A stretch of DNA of 64,000 bases from Candidatus Helarchaeota archaeon (GTDB taxonomy: Archaea; Asgardarchaeota; Lokiarchaeia; Helarchaeales; RDOG01), in contig JAHPZH010000001.1 of the NCBI GenBank assembly GCA_019058315.1, forward strand, positions 529,536 through 593,535. Direction: 5' to 3'. The notes below the pieces were generated by a model. It saw only the letters and a list, made by a program, of their open reading frames with translations, made no database searches and was not told where the DNA came from. Below are positions 34,649 to 43,958 of the stretch, one piece after another (position 1 is the first letter of the stretch; each line of letters starts with the position of its first letter). The position numbers were made by a program, and so were the translations under genes.

Positions 34649-36156
34649 ATTTAACAGAAGAACTTTTTAAAAATTCATATAAATTAGATAAGATAGCGTT
34701 TTTTCATAGAGATGAGACTATCTCCTATCCCGATTTATATGGTAAAATATGTGCTGTCATAGAAGAACTTAGAAATCAAGGGTGTAAGAAAGGAGATAAA
34801 ATAGCAATATTTGCAAATAATTCAATATTCACAGTTATTGCATATTTTGGGATTATTGGAAATGGTAATGTTGCAATTCCTCTTTATCCGAGAATCTCAG
34901 AAGAGCATTTGAATTATATTATTAAGGGTTGCAAAGTAAAAACGCTCTTCATTCAAACTAAACTTCTAAAACGCTTTAAAGAGCGATGTAAAACTAAGAT
35001 GGAAAATTACTTTTTTGATGTTGAAAGTGAATCTGGAATAAATATCAGTACTTTACCAAAAAAGAAAACAAAATTTCCAGAAATTGAAGAAAAAAAGGAA
35101 ACCGCAGTAATAGTATTTACATCAGGGTCAACTGGAGTTCCCAAAGGTGTAATGGTATCTCATCATAACATTAATTATAATGCAGATTCAATAATAGAGT
35201 ATTTAAAACTCACAGATAAGGATAGATTTATGGAAGTATTACCTTTTTCTTATTGTTATGGAACATCATGGCTCCATACACATATGAAAGTGGGTGGACA
35301 ATTAGTTATTAATAATCGTTTTATGTTTCCAGGTAAGGTGTTAGACGAAATTAATGAAAAAGAATGTACGGGTTTTGGGGGAGTACCTGCACATTTTCAA
35401 ATTTTATTGAGAAGATCAAATATACATAAAAGAAAATTTCCTTCTTTGAGGTTTATTGCTCAAGCAGGGGGTAAATTGGCAGTTCCTTTTATTAAAGAAT
35501 TAATGGAACTATTTCCAGATAAACAAATTTTTATTATGTATGGTCAAACAGAAGCAACTGCTCGGTTATCTTATTTACCACCTCAATTATTAGAAAAAAA
35601 ATTAGGATCAATAGGTAAGGGTATTCCTGGAGTCAATCTTGAAGTTTTAAAAAAAGATGGAACTCCAATAAAACCTGGTGAAGTTGGTGAAATTTTGGCA
35701 GAAGGTGGTAATATCATGCAAGGGTATTGGAATGATCCCGAAGGAACAAAAAAAACTCTTAAAAATGGGAAGTTATGTACAGGAGATCTTGCAACGATTG
35801 ATGAGGAAGGCTTTCTATTTCTAGTTGATCGAGAAAAAAATATAATTAAGAGTGGTGGCTATCGAGTTTCACCTCAAGAAATTGAAAATGTAATCTTTCA
35901 AATTCCAAATGTTATTGAAGCGGCAGTCATTGGAGTGCCAGACGAAATTTTAGGCGAAGCAATTAAAGCGTTTGTTGTAACTGTTAAAGACGCTAAAGGT
36001 TTAATAGATAAAGATTATATTATAAAATATTGCAGAAAGCAATTACCATCTCATAAAATCCCAAGATATGTGGAATTTATAAAAAATCTACCAAAGAGTA
36101 GTTCAAATAAAGTTATGTATGAAGTTTTAAAGAAACAAGAAAGGGAGAAAAAATGA
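34645..36156 (+). CDS. Acyl-activating AMP-dependent ligase
   Basis: This is an ANL-superfamily acid:thiol ligase, likely loading an acid onto CoA or the carrier protein. The P-loop is VFTSGSTGVPKGVMVSH (near residue 155), with YGQTEATARL, TGDLATIDEEGFLFLVDR and the hinge/lysine region near KSSSNKVMY. The length of 503 is full. The start overlaps the carrier gene stop by 4 bases, which suggests the carrier is its acceptor (inference). The next gene also overlaps by 4 bases. Closest motif pattern is to long-chain or CaiC-like acyl-CoA synthetases; substrate unknown. Confidence 0.9.
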   Translation: MNLTEELFKNSYKLDKIAFFHRDETISYPDLYGKICAVIEELRNQGCKKGDKIAIFANNSIFTVIAYFGIIGNGNVAIPLYPRISEEHLNYIIKGCKVKTLFIQTKLLKRFKERCKTKMENYFFDVESESGINISTLPKKKTKFPEIEEKKETAVIVFTSGSTGVPKGVMVSHHNINYNADSIIEYLKLTDKDRFMEVLPFSYCYGTSWLHTHMKVGGQLVINNRFMFPGKVLDEINEKECTGFGGVPAHFQILLRRSNIHKRKFPSLRFIAQAGGKLAVPFIKELMELFPDKQIFIMYGQTEATARLSYLPPQLLEKKLGSIGKGIPGVNLEVLKKDGTPIKPGEVGEILAEGGNIMQGYWNDPEGTKKTLKNGKLCTGDLATIDEEGFLFLVDREKNIIKSGGYRVSPQEIENVIFQIPNVIEAAVIGVPDEILGEAIKAFVVTVKDAKGLIDKDYIIKYCRKQLPSHKIPRYVEFIKNLPKSSSNKVMYEVLKKQEREKK

Positions 36157-37232
36157 TAAAAAAGAATATAATGATCCCACATATTTACTATGTAAATGAA
36201 CTTTTTATGGGAAAAGGAGCTCTTTCAACTTTAAAAAATATAGAAGAAGATAAATTTTTAATTTTCGTTTCAAAAACGGTAAAGGGTTTGGAAAATTATC
36301 AAAAAATAGAGAAATATTTGGATGGAAAAACTTATACTGAAGAAATTATTGAAGATTGTTATGAAAAAAGGATATTGGAACTTAGAGATAAGTATAAAGA
36401 TTATAATCTTGACATACTTGTAGCTATAGGAGGAGGTAAAGTTATAGATTCTGCAAAAATTGTGAAATTTCTAATAGAAAATCCTGCTCATGATTTGGAA
36501 ACCCTTAAAAAAGAATATTTTAATTATAATAAAAAAATTAAACTTGTTGCTGTCCCAACAACACCTTCTACTGGTTCAGAATCTAATTCTACTGCTTTGA
36601 CAAAAACAGAACAAAATGAAAAAATTGCATATATAAATCGTTCTTTCATCCCGGATATGGCAATTTTAGACTATGCATTTTTGGAATCGATTCCATTGGA
36701 TAAACTTATTCCGATGACTGGGGATATTTTTGGGCATTCTTTTGAAGCTTTTTTCTCCAAGTTAAGTAAACAACTAATTATCATATATGCAAAATCGAGT
36801 ATGAACTTTTTAAAAAAAGGTATTCTGGGACTTAAAAAGAATAAAGAAGATAAAAAAAGTCTTGAAAGTATTATGGTGGCAGGACATGTCGGAGGAATAG
36901 CTGCAGGTAATGCATTTGTAGGTGCTTGTCATGCCCTTGCTCACGCTGCAGAAATAAAGATTAACAAAGGACATAGCAGTCTTATTATGAACCTAATAAA
37001 ACCAACCCTTACTTGGCATCAGAAAAAAACAGAAAATCCAGATTATGAACAATTTATAACCGCTTATAATGAGATTGGTTATGATGAATATTTAGAACCA
37101 AGAATTTTTGATACTCTTGATAATGACTGGTGGGCAGAAACAGCTCTTAAAGATCCAGCTGTTAAAACCAATCCTATCAGAATGAAATTGGAATCCATGC
37201 TGGAGTTGGTTAAATGGATCAAGACCAAATAA
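36153..37232 (+). CDS. Iron-containing (group III) alcohol dehydrogenase family protein
   Basis: The enzyme would interconvert an aldehyde and alcohol with NAD(P)H. GGGKVIDSAK is the nucleotide-binding motif, and the metal ligands appear in DIFGHSFEAFF and GACHALAHAAE, in the family's order and spacing. It is 359 residues, slightly short, with a divergent C-terminus. It overlaps the ligase before it by 4 bases and the LuxE-like gene after it by 19. In the locus it could reduce the aldehyde formed by the LuxC-like enzyme. Specificity cannot be read from the sequence. Confidence 0.88.
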   Translation: MIKKNIMIPHIYYVNELFMGKGALSTLKNIEEDKFLIFVSKTVKGLENYQKIEKYLDGKTYTEEIIEDCYEKRILELRDKYKDYNLDILVAIGGGKVIDSAKIVKFLIENPAHDLETLKKEYFNYNKKIKLVAVPTTPSTGSESNSTALTKTEQNEKIAYINRSFIPDMAILDYAFLESIPLDKLIPMTGDIFGHSFEAFFSKLSKQLIIIYAKSSMNFLKKGILGLKKNKEDKKSLESIMVAGHVGGIAAGNAFVGACHALAHAAEIKINKGHSSLIMNLIKPTLTWHQKKTENPDYEQFITAYNEIGYDEYLEPRIFDTLDNDWWAETALKDPAVKTNPIRMKLESMLELVKWIKTK

Positions 37233-38329
37233 TAAAAGATATTATAACAGCTGACCAATATAATCTTGCTCAAAAAGAGAAAGAAGCTAAATTACTGCCA
37301 ATTTTTAAAGAACAAATATTAAAACAAATTGAGAGTCTAGATAATTTAAAATCTTTTTATAAAAAATTTAATGTAAGTATTGATAATGTAAATTCATTAA
37401 ATGAGTTACCACCTATTCCAGTAAATATGTTTAAAAAATTTGATTTGAGAACATGTAAAAAGGAAGATACCTTAAGGATTTTACATTCCAGTTCCACAAC
37501 AACCGGAATTCCAAGTAAAATTTATATTGATAAAAAAACTGCTTTTCGTCAGACTCGTTCATTCCTCTCTACAATTAAGAATTTTATTGGAAAAGAAAGA
37601 AGACCATTATTAATTATTGATACGGAAGAAGTCGATAAGGCTGGATCTGACACATTAACCGCAAGAGGTGCTGCAATTCGTGCAATTGCTAACTTTGCAA
37701 CTAAAAAAGTCTATGTAATGGATTTGGAAAATGGAGATCTTGAAATAAATTTTGATAGACTCAAAAATTTTTGTGATAATTTCGAAGGACAAGACATAAT
37801 AGTCTATGGTTTTACTTATATCATCTGGAGTCGATTTTATAAAATTTTAAAAGAAAAAAATCTTCAGTTAAATTTCCCAAATATTAAAATTCTTCATAGT
37901 GGTGGTTGGAAAAAATTAATTGAACAACAAGTTGATAAAGAAACATTCAATTCTGAAATCGCTAGCATTTTTAATACAAGTCCAAAAAATGTCATTGATT
38001 ATTATGGAATGGTTGAACAAGTAGGGGTTGTTTTTGTTGATTGCGAGGAAGGCTGGAAACATGTTCCTGATTTTGCTGAGGTTATAATAAGAGATTTCTA
38101 TACCATGAATGAAAATGAACCAAAAAAACCTGGGCTAATCGAAGTTATGAGTATATTACCAACAAGCTATCCAGGACAAGCTTTATTAACGGAAGATGTT
38201 GGTGAAATTATTGGCATAGATGATTGTGCATGCGGAAGAAAAGGGAAATATTTTACTTTTAGATCTAGAGTCCGAAAAGCAGAATTAAGAGGATGTGGAG
38301 ATACTTTTGCTGAAAGGAGGGGAGATTAA
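37214..38329 (+). CDS. LuxE-like acyl-protein synthetase
   Basis: LuxE enzymes activate a fatty acid with ATP and hold it as a cysteine thioester for transfer to LuxC. Here the AMP motif is LHSSSTTTGIPSKIYID (near residue 88), and the C-terminal KAELRGCGDTF carries Cys361, close to the acylated cysteine of the Vibrio and Photobacterium proteins (near 362-364). CACGRKG just before it is the usual C-terminal turn. The 371 residues match the family length. It overlaps the dehydrogenase by 19 bases and precedes the LuxC-like gene by 11. No luciferase gene is present. Confidence 0.9.
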   Translation: MDQDQIIKDIITADQYNLAQKEKEAKLLPIFKEQILKQIESLDNLKSFYKKFNVSIDNVNSLNELPPIPVNMFKKFDLRTCKKEDTLRILHSSSTTTGIPSKIYIDKKTAFRQTRSFLSTIKNFIGKERRPLLIIDTEEVDKAGSDTLTARGAAIRAIANFATKKVYVMDLENGDLEINFDRLKNFCDNFEGQDIIVYGFTYIIWSRFYKILKEKNLQLNFPNIKILHSGGWKKLIEQQVDKETFNSEIASIFNTSPKNVIDYYGMVEQVGVVFVDCEEGWKHVPDFAEVIIRDFYTMNENEPKKPGLIEVMSILPTSYPGQALLTEDVGEIIGIDDCACGRKGKYFTFRSRVRKAELRGCGDTFAERRGD

Positions 38330-38340
38330 TTATTCAAGTC

Positions 38341-39627
38341 TTGTTCTTTAAAAATAAAATATACAAATTAAATGAAAAAAATGTTAGTGATTTAAAAGAA
38401 ATTAGGTCTGAAATTGAAAAGAGCAGGGAAATTTTTAAAAATATCACTACTGAAAAAATTATTGACCTTTTTCACCAATTTGGTAGAGAATTACTCCATA
38501 ATAAGGAATTTATATCATTCGAAGGGGTTCCATTTCTCTCTAATTGGCTTAGGAAAGGTAATATTGAAAAAATTGTACTTAAGAATTTAGGTTCTTTTGA
38601 AGTTCTAAAAGATTTCATTGGTGAAGGGCGGAAAAAGGTAAAGGCTCAACCGAGGGGTGTTATTTGCCAGTGGATTGCTGGAAATGTCCCTACTCTGGGA
38701 TTTTTCTCATTAATTCAGTCTATTTTAGTTGGAAATTCAAATATAGTTAAAATCCCACCTGCAAGTCAATTTATTTTTCTTGAATTAATTAAACTATTTA
38801 GAAAAACTGAAATAGAAGGACTAAAAGGGTCTGATATTTTAAAAACAGTAGCAGTTATTGATTTTTTACCCTCAGATACAAAATCCAACTTAAATTTTTC
38901 ATTAAGTGCTGATGCAAGAGTAATCTGGGGGGGTCAAGAAGCAGTAGATGCTATTTCAAAAACAACAAAAATGACTCATTGTGAAGATATTGTTTTTGGT
39001 CCAAAGTATTCTTTTGGTATAGTGGATAAAAAAGCACAAGAATCTGAAGAGCTTTCTAAATTAATCCGTCGATTCGTTAATGATATTATAATTTTTGATC
39101 AAGGCGCATGTTCATCACCACAGGTTATCTTTTTTGAAAAAGGAGATCTTAGTTTAGAATCAATTGGGCAATTATTCGAAGAAGAATTTAAATTAGCATC
39201 CGAACGCTTCCCAAAAAATGGAATAGATCAGTTTATAGCGTCAAAAATAATTAATATCAGAGCAGAATATGCTCTTTCTCCAGAAAAGAAAATGCTTGCT
39301 TCCAAAGAGAATGATTGGACAATATTAATGGATAATAATATCAGATTAGAAGAACCTGTCCAATCACGGACTATTTTTTTAAAACAAGTAGAATCTGTCA
39401 TGGATTGTGTTAATTTAATTACTCCAAGAATTCAAACTATCGGCACAGCCATTTATGATAGAAATAAATTATTAGAATTTACTGATGCTGTGACATATAA
39501 AGGGGTGGCAAGATGCGTTTTACCAGGTCAAATGAATTTTTATGATTCTCCGTGGGATGGGATTTATTTCTTAAACCGATTAGTAAGATGGGTAACTTTA
39601 TATATGCCGGCAGATGAAAAACTTTAA
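38341..39627 (+). CDS. LuxC-like acyl reductase
   Basis: LuxC family enzymes reduce an acyl thioester to the aldehyde with NADPH through a cysteine. Cys257 lies in FDQGACSSPQVIFFEKG, the family signature, and nucleotide-binding residues are in IAGNVPTLGFFSLIQSIL. The length (428) is typical. The TTG at 38341 is far (about 20 bases) from the strong GGAGGGGAG at 38316-38324, while an AUU at 38332 lies seven bases from it and keeps the frame (adding IQV before the TTG), so the true start may be AUU. It directly follows the LuxE-like gene. Confidence 0.9.
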   Translation: MFFKNKIYKLNEKNVSDLKEIRSEIEKSREIFKNITTEKIIDLFHQFGRELLHNKEFISFEGVPFLSNWLRKGNIEKIVLKNLGSFEVLKDFIGEGRKKVKAQPRGVICQWIAGNVPTLGFFSLIQSILVGNSNIVKIPPASQFIFLELIKLFRKTEIEGLKGSDILKTVAVIDFLPSDTKSNLNFSLSADARVIWGGQEAVDAISKTTKMTHCEDIVFGPKYSFGIVDKKAQESEELSKLIRRFVNDIIIFDQGACSSPQVIFFEKGDLSLESIGQLFEEEFKLASERFPKNGIDQFIASKIINIRAEYALSPEKKMLASKENDWTILMDNNIRLEEPVQSRTIFLKQVESVMDCVNLITPRIQTIGTAIYDRNKLLEFTDAVTYKGVARCVLPGQMNFYDSPWDGIYFLNRLVRWVTLYMPADEKL

Positions 39628-39647
39628 AATAAATAAGAGTTTGAATT

Positions 39648-40466
39648 ATGTCATCTTCTATATCTATCGGAAATCATTGGAAAATTGTTCTTTATAGCAC
39701 ATTATTTAACTTTTTATTTGAATACGCAGTTCGTGGTTTTGATAACACATTGGAAATTCCCATACTGCTTTTTGGAATTATAGGTATATATTTCACCTAT
39801 TTTATCTTATTAGAAGATCTGATTGTAAGGTTTAGACTTAAGGATTATGAGCTCTTTTTGATCGCATTTTTTTACTGCCTTATCGGGATGGTGCTTAATT
39901 CAGGTTATATTTTTTGGGAACCAGGTCCATTCCAACCAAATTACTTAATTTTTGGAGTTAATTATTTGGTAATTATTTTTGTATGTATCTTTTGGTGGTC
40001 TGAATTTCAAACTGTACTTACTTTTTACTTTGCAAATAGAATTTCACCAAGAGATTGGGATCAACCATTTCTTGGTAGAAAAGGATGGATATTAACCTTA
40101 TTTCTAAATGCTCTATTTCTATCATTATTTTTTTTAAGTGGAAAGATAGTTTACGGGAGAATAGAAGGTTATATTTCAATGTTTATTATGTGGGTTGTAT
40201 TTGGAATTATTTGTTATATAATGTTAAAGAAGAAAGATCGAAATGAACCATTAAAATTTGAATCTTCGAAAATTCTTGATATTATTATGATATCTACTAT
40301 TATTTTATCGATTTTTAATGCTATTTTTCTTATTAAGGACCCTGTTATTATTGGAGCATCTCATGTAAATAGTCTTGCATTAAGAATTACAATACTTTGG
40401 TCCTTATTGCTAGGTATTTTTGTAATTTTTTATCGTATTTTATCAAAAAAACCAATTTCGGTATGA
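39648..40466 (+). CDS. Polytopic membrane protein of the Lux-like locus
   Basis: About eight transmembrane helices fill the 272-residue protein, with short basic loops. No family is recognised. It starts 20 bases after the LuxC-like stop and is probably the last gene of that operon, so it may deal with the lipid-like product at the membrane (inferred from position). The next gene is on the other strand and ends close to it. Confidence 0.7.
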   Translation: MSSSISIGNHWKIVLYSTLFNFLFEYAVRGFDNTLEIPILLFGIIGIYFTYFILLEDLIVRFRLKDYELFLIAFFYCLIGMVLNSGYIFWEPGPFQPNYLIFGVNYLVIIFVCIFWWSEFQTVLTFYFANRISPRDWDQPFLGRKGWILTLFLNALFLSLFFLSGKIVYGRIEGYISMFIMWVVFGIICYIMLKKKDRNEPLKFESSKILDIIMISTIILSIFNAIFLIKDPVIIGASHVNSLALRITILWSLLLGIFVIFYRILSKKPISV

Positions 40467-40488
40467 TAAAACCGCTACTTCTATCTAA

Positions 40489-41319
40489 TTAGGTTTTGAG
40501 ACGCCTAAAATAGTCCAATATAGATAGATTATCTATATCACCTGATAAGCATACAATTGTTTCATCCTCTCCCTTCTTGTAAAATTTTGAAAATGCCTCT
40601 TTTAAGGATAAAATCATAAAATTCTTTTTTGCGTTTATACTTTTAATAAGTCCCTCTAATATTTTGATATATTTTATTTGACCCATTCTAATTGGATGCA
40701 GATCATAGACCAAGACACCAGTTTTACCAAAATCCAAGGCTTCTACAAAGCGTCTTAAAATCTCATTATTATTATTTAGTTTAAGATTATCAATAAGAAC
40801 ATCATCTGATACACCAATTAAAGGAAGTGTAGTAACTCCAGATTTATGTTTAATGGGATGTGGAGGTTCCTTCCAAGGTGGTTTTTGAATATTTATTGAA
40901 GAATCATAATTTATGCCTAATTTCTTTTCATATTCGAAAAATAAATCAGAATTCTTTTCAATTTGAGTTATTCCATAAGGTGCCCTAAAAATCCAAGGTT
41001 TTTGATTTAATTTTTGAAAAATTGAAATAGCATCTTTCATATCTTTAAAAGCTGCTTTTCTTCCAATCAGAGAATAATCCGGATGTAAATGTCCATGTGG
41101 ACCATAGTCATGATTACCAAAATGTGAGAAAAAGTTAGCTTGATTTTCAATTAAATAAGTTGAGATAAAATAAGTAAATTTTACATCATGTTTTTCAAAA
41201 ATTTTATTCATTCTTGATATTAAATTAACCATATTCTCAGAAAATAAACTCAAATAATTGGAAATTTTCTTTATTAATACAGGAATTTTATTTCTATAAG
41301 TTAAAATTCTTCTAAACAA
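40489..41319 (-). CDS. Polysaccharide-deacetylase-like protein with displaced first motif
   Basis: The NodB-type metal site is recognisable: HGHLHPD (motif 2, near residue 75), FRAPYGITQ (motif 3), a serine/aspartate region near DVLIDNL and VYDLHPIRMG (motif 5). The family's first motif, normally TFDD at the N-terminus, is missing there. Near the C-terminus, however, VCLSGDIDNLSILDYFRRL resembles it, including the two aspartates. The chain appears circularly permuted. It may remove acyl groups from a glycan. It starts with TTG and lies opposite the membrane protein gene. Confidence 0.72.
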   Translation of the reverse strand: MFRRILTYRNKIPVLIKKISNYLSLFSENMVNLISRMNKIFEKHDVKFTYFISTYLIENQANFFSHFGNHDYGPHGHLHPDYSLIGRKAAFKDMKDAISIFQKLNQKPWIFRAPYGITQIEKNSDLFFEYEKKLGINYDSSINIQKPPWKEPPHPIKHKSGVTTLPLIGVSDDVLIDNLKLNNNNEILRRFVEALDFGKTGVLVYDLHPIRMGQIKYIKILEGLIKSINAKKNFMILSLKEAFSKFYKKGEDETIVCLSGDIDNLSILDYFRRLKT

Positions 41320-41469
41320 AGAATTATCACGCTCTAATTATAATCATAAAAAATTGAAAATTATTAAATCTTATTTTATTGAGTTTTACATATTGCCTAA
41401 AAATAAAGATAATTTAGACTCTTATTTAATTTGAATATAGGTAAATATAGTAATTTTTATAATATTTTT

Positions 41470-43101
41470 ATGTGTCTTGGAATGGAAAGTTTAAAATACT
41501 TAAAATTTGAACCAAGGGAGTATCAAACTATAGCTGTAGAGAAAGCTATAAATGAAATGGAAAATGGGAAAAGACTTTTATTAATTTTGCTTCCAACGGG
41601 GATGGGAAAAACTAAAGTGGGGGAACTGATAGTTTCAGAATATATATTAAAAGGAAAATTAAAAAAGCAAGATAAAATTTTATTTTTGGCTCCTGATAGA
41701 AAAATGAAACATCAACTTTATGAAGTTGCTAATCAAGATGGCCTTTCACACTTTGGAAATCTATTTATATTTCCTGAAGGAACAACTATTCCTCCAAAAA
41801 TAATTAGAAATCACTTTAAATTATCAAAATTTATTTTCTCTACGCCAGAACTTTTATTCAATGCCGTTTTTCCAAGAAATCCGCGCATGAGGAAGGTAAA
41901 CCTTGAAGATATGAAAAAGATTAAGCTGGTTATAATTGATGAGATTTTGGAAGTCCTCGCACAAAAATTTGGAAAAGAGAGGTTTCGAGTAAATTTAAGA
42001 TTTAGACCGCTCCTTGAAATATTGGGTGTATTCGATTCTAACTCAATGAATGTGTTTGTAGGATTAACTGCTACAATAAGCCAATATAAAAAACGAAAGA
42101 TATTGATTGAATTATTTGGAGGAAATGAAAAGGCTGCTGAGATAACTCCTACCCAAACTGATGACTTTAAAGAATATGCACCTGCAATTATTGTAAAAAA
42201 ATTTTATGCATTTGATGATTTCGTAAAAGGTGTTGATGTCTTATTCATGAGTCTGAATTCTAAATGTTTAAATATTTTACAACAAGCCCATAGGATTCTA
42301 ACCGGAGCACCTTTAGAAAGCGACCGCACCTTATTATTTGCTAATGAAATGTTAAAAAAACAAGATGTTGTAAAAGAACATTTTGAAAAACGAAAGCGAG
42401 GAGAGTTATTTGAAAAAGCAAGAGGCTATGCTGGAGCATATTTAGATCTAGTAGTTGCTAGGCAAATGCTATTCGAACATGGTCTGCCTACGTTATATAG
42501 ATTTATCCATTCAGTTAAGAATTCAATACTTCTTAAATCTGATGAATGGAATGACATTATTCAGCAATTACAAATCAGATGGGAAAGTCCTGAGGGCATA
42601 ATCACTAAAAAAGAAGAAAGATTAATAGAACTACTAAAGCGGAAAGTCGTTGAGGAGAAAAAACGTGGGATTGTATTTTGCAGATTTGTTCAAATGACTA
42701 AGAACCTTTATCGCCTTGCTGAAGCTGCAAATATTAAATCAACTTTTATTCACGGTCAAATGGATGGAATGAGCCAAAATAACCGAATTAATCAATTCAA
42801 AAAAGGTGAAGTGGACGTTTTATTTGCGTCAAAAAAATTGATTGAACGTGGAACGGATATTCCCCAAGCAGATTTTGCGATACATTTTGGAACTACAATG
42901 TCTGCTGAACGAAGGGAGCAGAGTATGGGGAGAATTAGATCTACCATGAAAAATTTAAAAGAAGATATTACTATTCTTTACCATGAAACCGCAGAACAAG
43001 CTAAATTTTCAAAAATGATAGAAGACTTCATGGAGAATGTGGAAAAAGTTAAGGTCGAAGGATGGACTATTTTTAAAGATGGAGATATCTCAGAAAAATA
43101 A
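41470..43101 (+). CDS. SF2 helicase (Hef/RNA-DNA helicase-like, DEAD-type)
   Basis: Motif I is LPTGMGKTKVGE, motif II is VIIDEILEV (DEIL rather than DEAH), motif III is GLTAT, and motif VI is QSMGRIRST with a QxxGRxR core. This is a complete two-lobe superfamily 2 helicase core with a helical insert between the lobes (about 275-380), as in Hef/XPF-type helicases. It could pair with the separate ERCC4 nuclease at 31668, but it is not adjacent. The TTG at 41431 gives 13 extra residues; ATGs at 41470 and 41482 are alternatives. It abuts the convergent proteasome gene. Confidence 0.88.
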   Translation: MCLGMESLKYLKFEPREYQTIAVEKAINEMENGKRLLLILLPTGMGKTKVGELIVSEYILKGKLKKQDKILFLAPDRKMKHQLYEVANQDGLSHFGNLFIFPEGTTIPPKIIRNHFKLSKFIFSTPELLFNAVFPRNPRMRKVNLEDMKKIKLVIIDEILEVLAQKFGKERFRVNLRFRPLLEILGVFDSNSMNVFVGLTATISQYKKRKILIELFGGNEKAAEITPTQTDDFKEYAPAIIVKKFYAFDDFVKGVDVLFMSLNSKCLNILQQAHRILTGAPLESDRTLLFANEMLKKQDVVKEHFEKRKRGELFEKARGYAGAYLDLVVARQMLFEHGLPTLYRFIHSVKNSILLKSDEWNDIIQQLQIRWESPEGIITKKEERLIELLKRKVVEEKKRGIVFCRFVQMTKNLYRLAEAANIKSTFIHGQMDGMSQNNRINQFKKGEVDVLFASKKLIERGTDIPQADFAIHFGTTMSAERREQSMGRIRSTMKNLKEDITILYHETAEQAKFSKMIEDFMENVEKVKVEGWTIFKDGDISEK

Positions 43102-43827
43102 TTAAGGCACTTTTTTGATATATGCTTCTTTTTCTTCTCTTGTAAATATTTTAAATGTCTTTTCATCAGTGCTAATCACTCCAACATCAGTATGATCTGG
43201 AGCAAATTCTTTAGAAATTACCTTCTTTAGGGCTGATAGAGCAAGGATTATGGTCTCTTCGATGCTCATTTTTTCTTTATATTCCTTTTCTAAAAACTCT
43301 CTAGCTGTTGGAGCACCTGAACCTATGGCTTGTGCACGATATTTATTAAAAGCACCCGATGGTGCAGTCATATATAATTCTGCTTTAGAATTAACACCAA
43401 CTCCTGCAATAAGCATGGCGATCCCAAAAGGTCTTACTCCTGCATTCATAGTATATATTTGTTTTAAATTACAAACTTGCCTTACAAGCATTTTAATATC
43501 TATCGGCTCATCATAACTAAGACGATTAACTTGAGCTTGCACCCTTGCGTGTTCTATTAAAACTTGAGCGTCTGCAGTTAAGCCCGCTATTACACAACCA
43601 ATATGTTTATCAATTTTGAAGATTTTTTCAACCTTCTCAGAAATTTGTAATGGTTTTAATCTCTTCTCCGCAACAAGAGCTGCCCCTTCTGCCGATTGAA
43701 CTCCAATTGCTATAGTTCCTTGCTTTATCGCTTCTGAGGCATATTCTACTTGAAATAAACGACCTTCGGGTGAAAAAATCGTAATAGCTTGATCATAAGA
43801 GGCTTCATGTGGTTGCAATTTCTTCAA
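43102..43827 (-). CDS. psmA: Proteasome subunit alpha
   Basis: The 241-residue protein matches archaeal proteasome alpha subunits: the gate segment YDQAITIFSPEGRLFQVEYA near residue 11, IAGLTADAQVLIEHAR, VRPFGIAMLIAGVG, and GAFNKYRAQAIGSGA. The alpha ring is the gate and docking surface for the regulatory ATPases and has no proteolytic threonine. Two TTG codons (43827 and 43818) can start it; GGAG lies close to both. Its stop is adjacent to that of the convergent helicase gene. The beta subunit gene is not in this window. Confidence 0.95.
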   Translation of the reverse strand: MKKLQPHEASYDQAITIFSPEGRLFQVEYASEAIKQGTIAIGVQSAEGAALVAEKRLKPLQISEKVEKIFKIDKHIGCVIAGLTADAQVLIEHARVQAQVNRLSYDEPIDIKMLVRQVCNLKQIYTMNAGVRPFGIAMLIAGVGVNSKAELYMTAPSGAFNKYRAQAIGSGAPTAREFLEKEYKEKMSIEETIILALSALKKVISKEFAPDHTDVGVISTDEKTFKIFTREEKEAYIKKVP

Positions 43828-43958
43828 TTCTCCAATTTTTTCTATTCTTATTTATTTTAAATTTTTAAATAATTCTTTTTAAGATTATTACAGAATAATC
43901 CAAATAAAAATTCGCTTATGAATTTTACATTATATCAATTCTAAGAAGCTTAAACAAA

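Noticed and set aside
33907..36156. Fatty acid synthase
   Set aside because: The MaoC hydratase and carrier protein suggest it, but no ketosynthase, ketoreductase or malonyl transferase is in the locus, so chain elongation is not supported.
33907..39627. Bioluminescence operon
   Set aside because: LuxC- and LuxE-like genes are present, but there is no luciferase (luxA/luxB) and no flavin reductase gene. The enzymes are better read as general acyl reduction.
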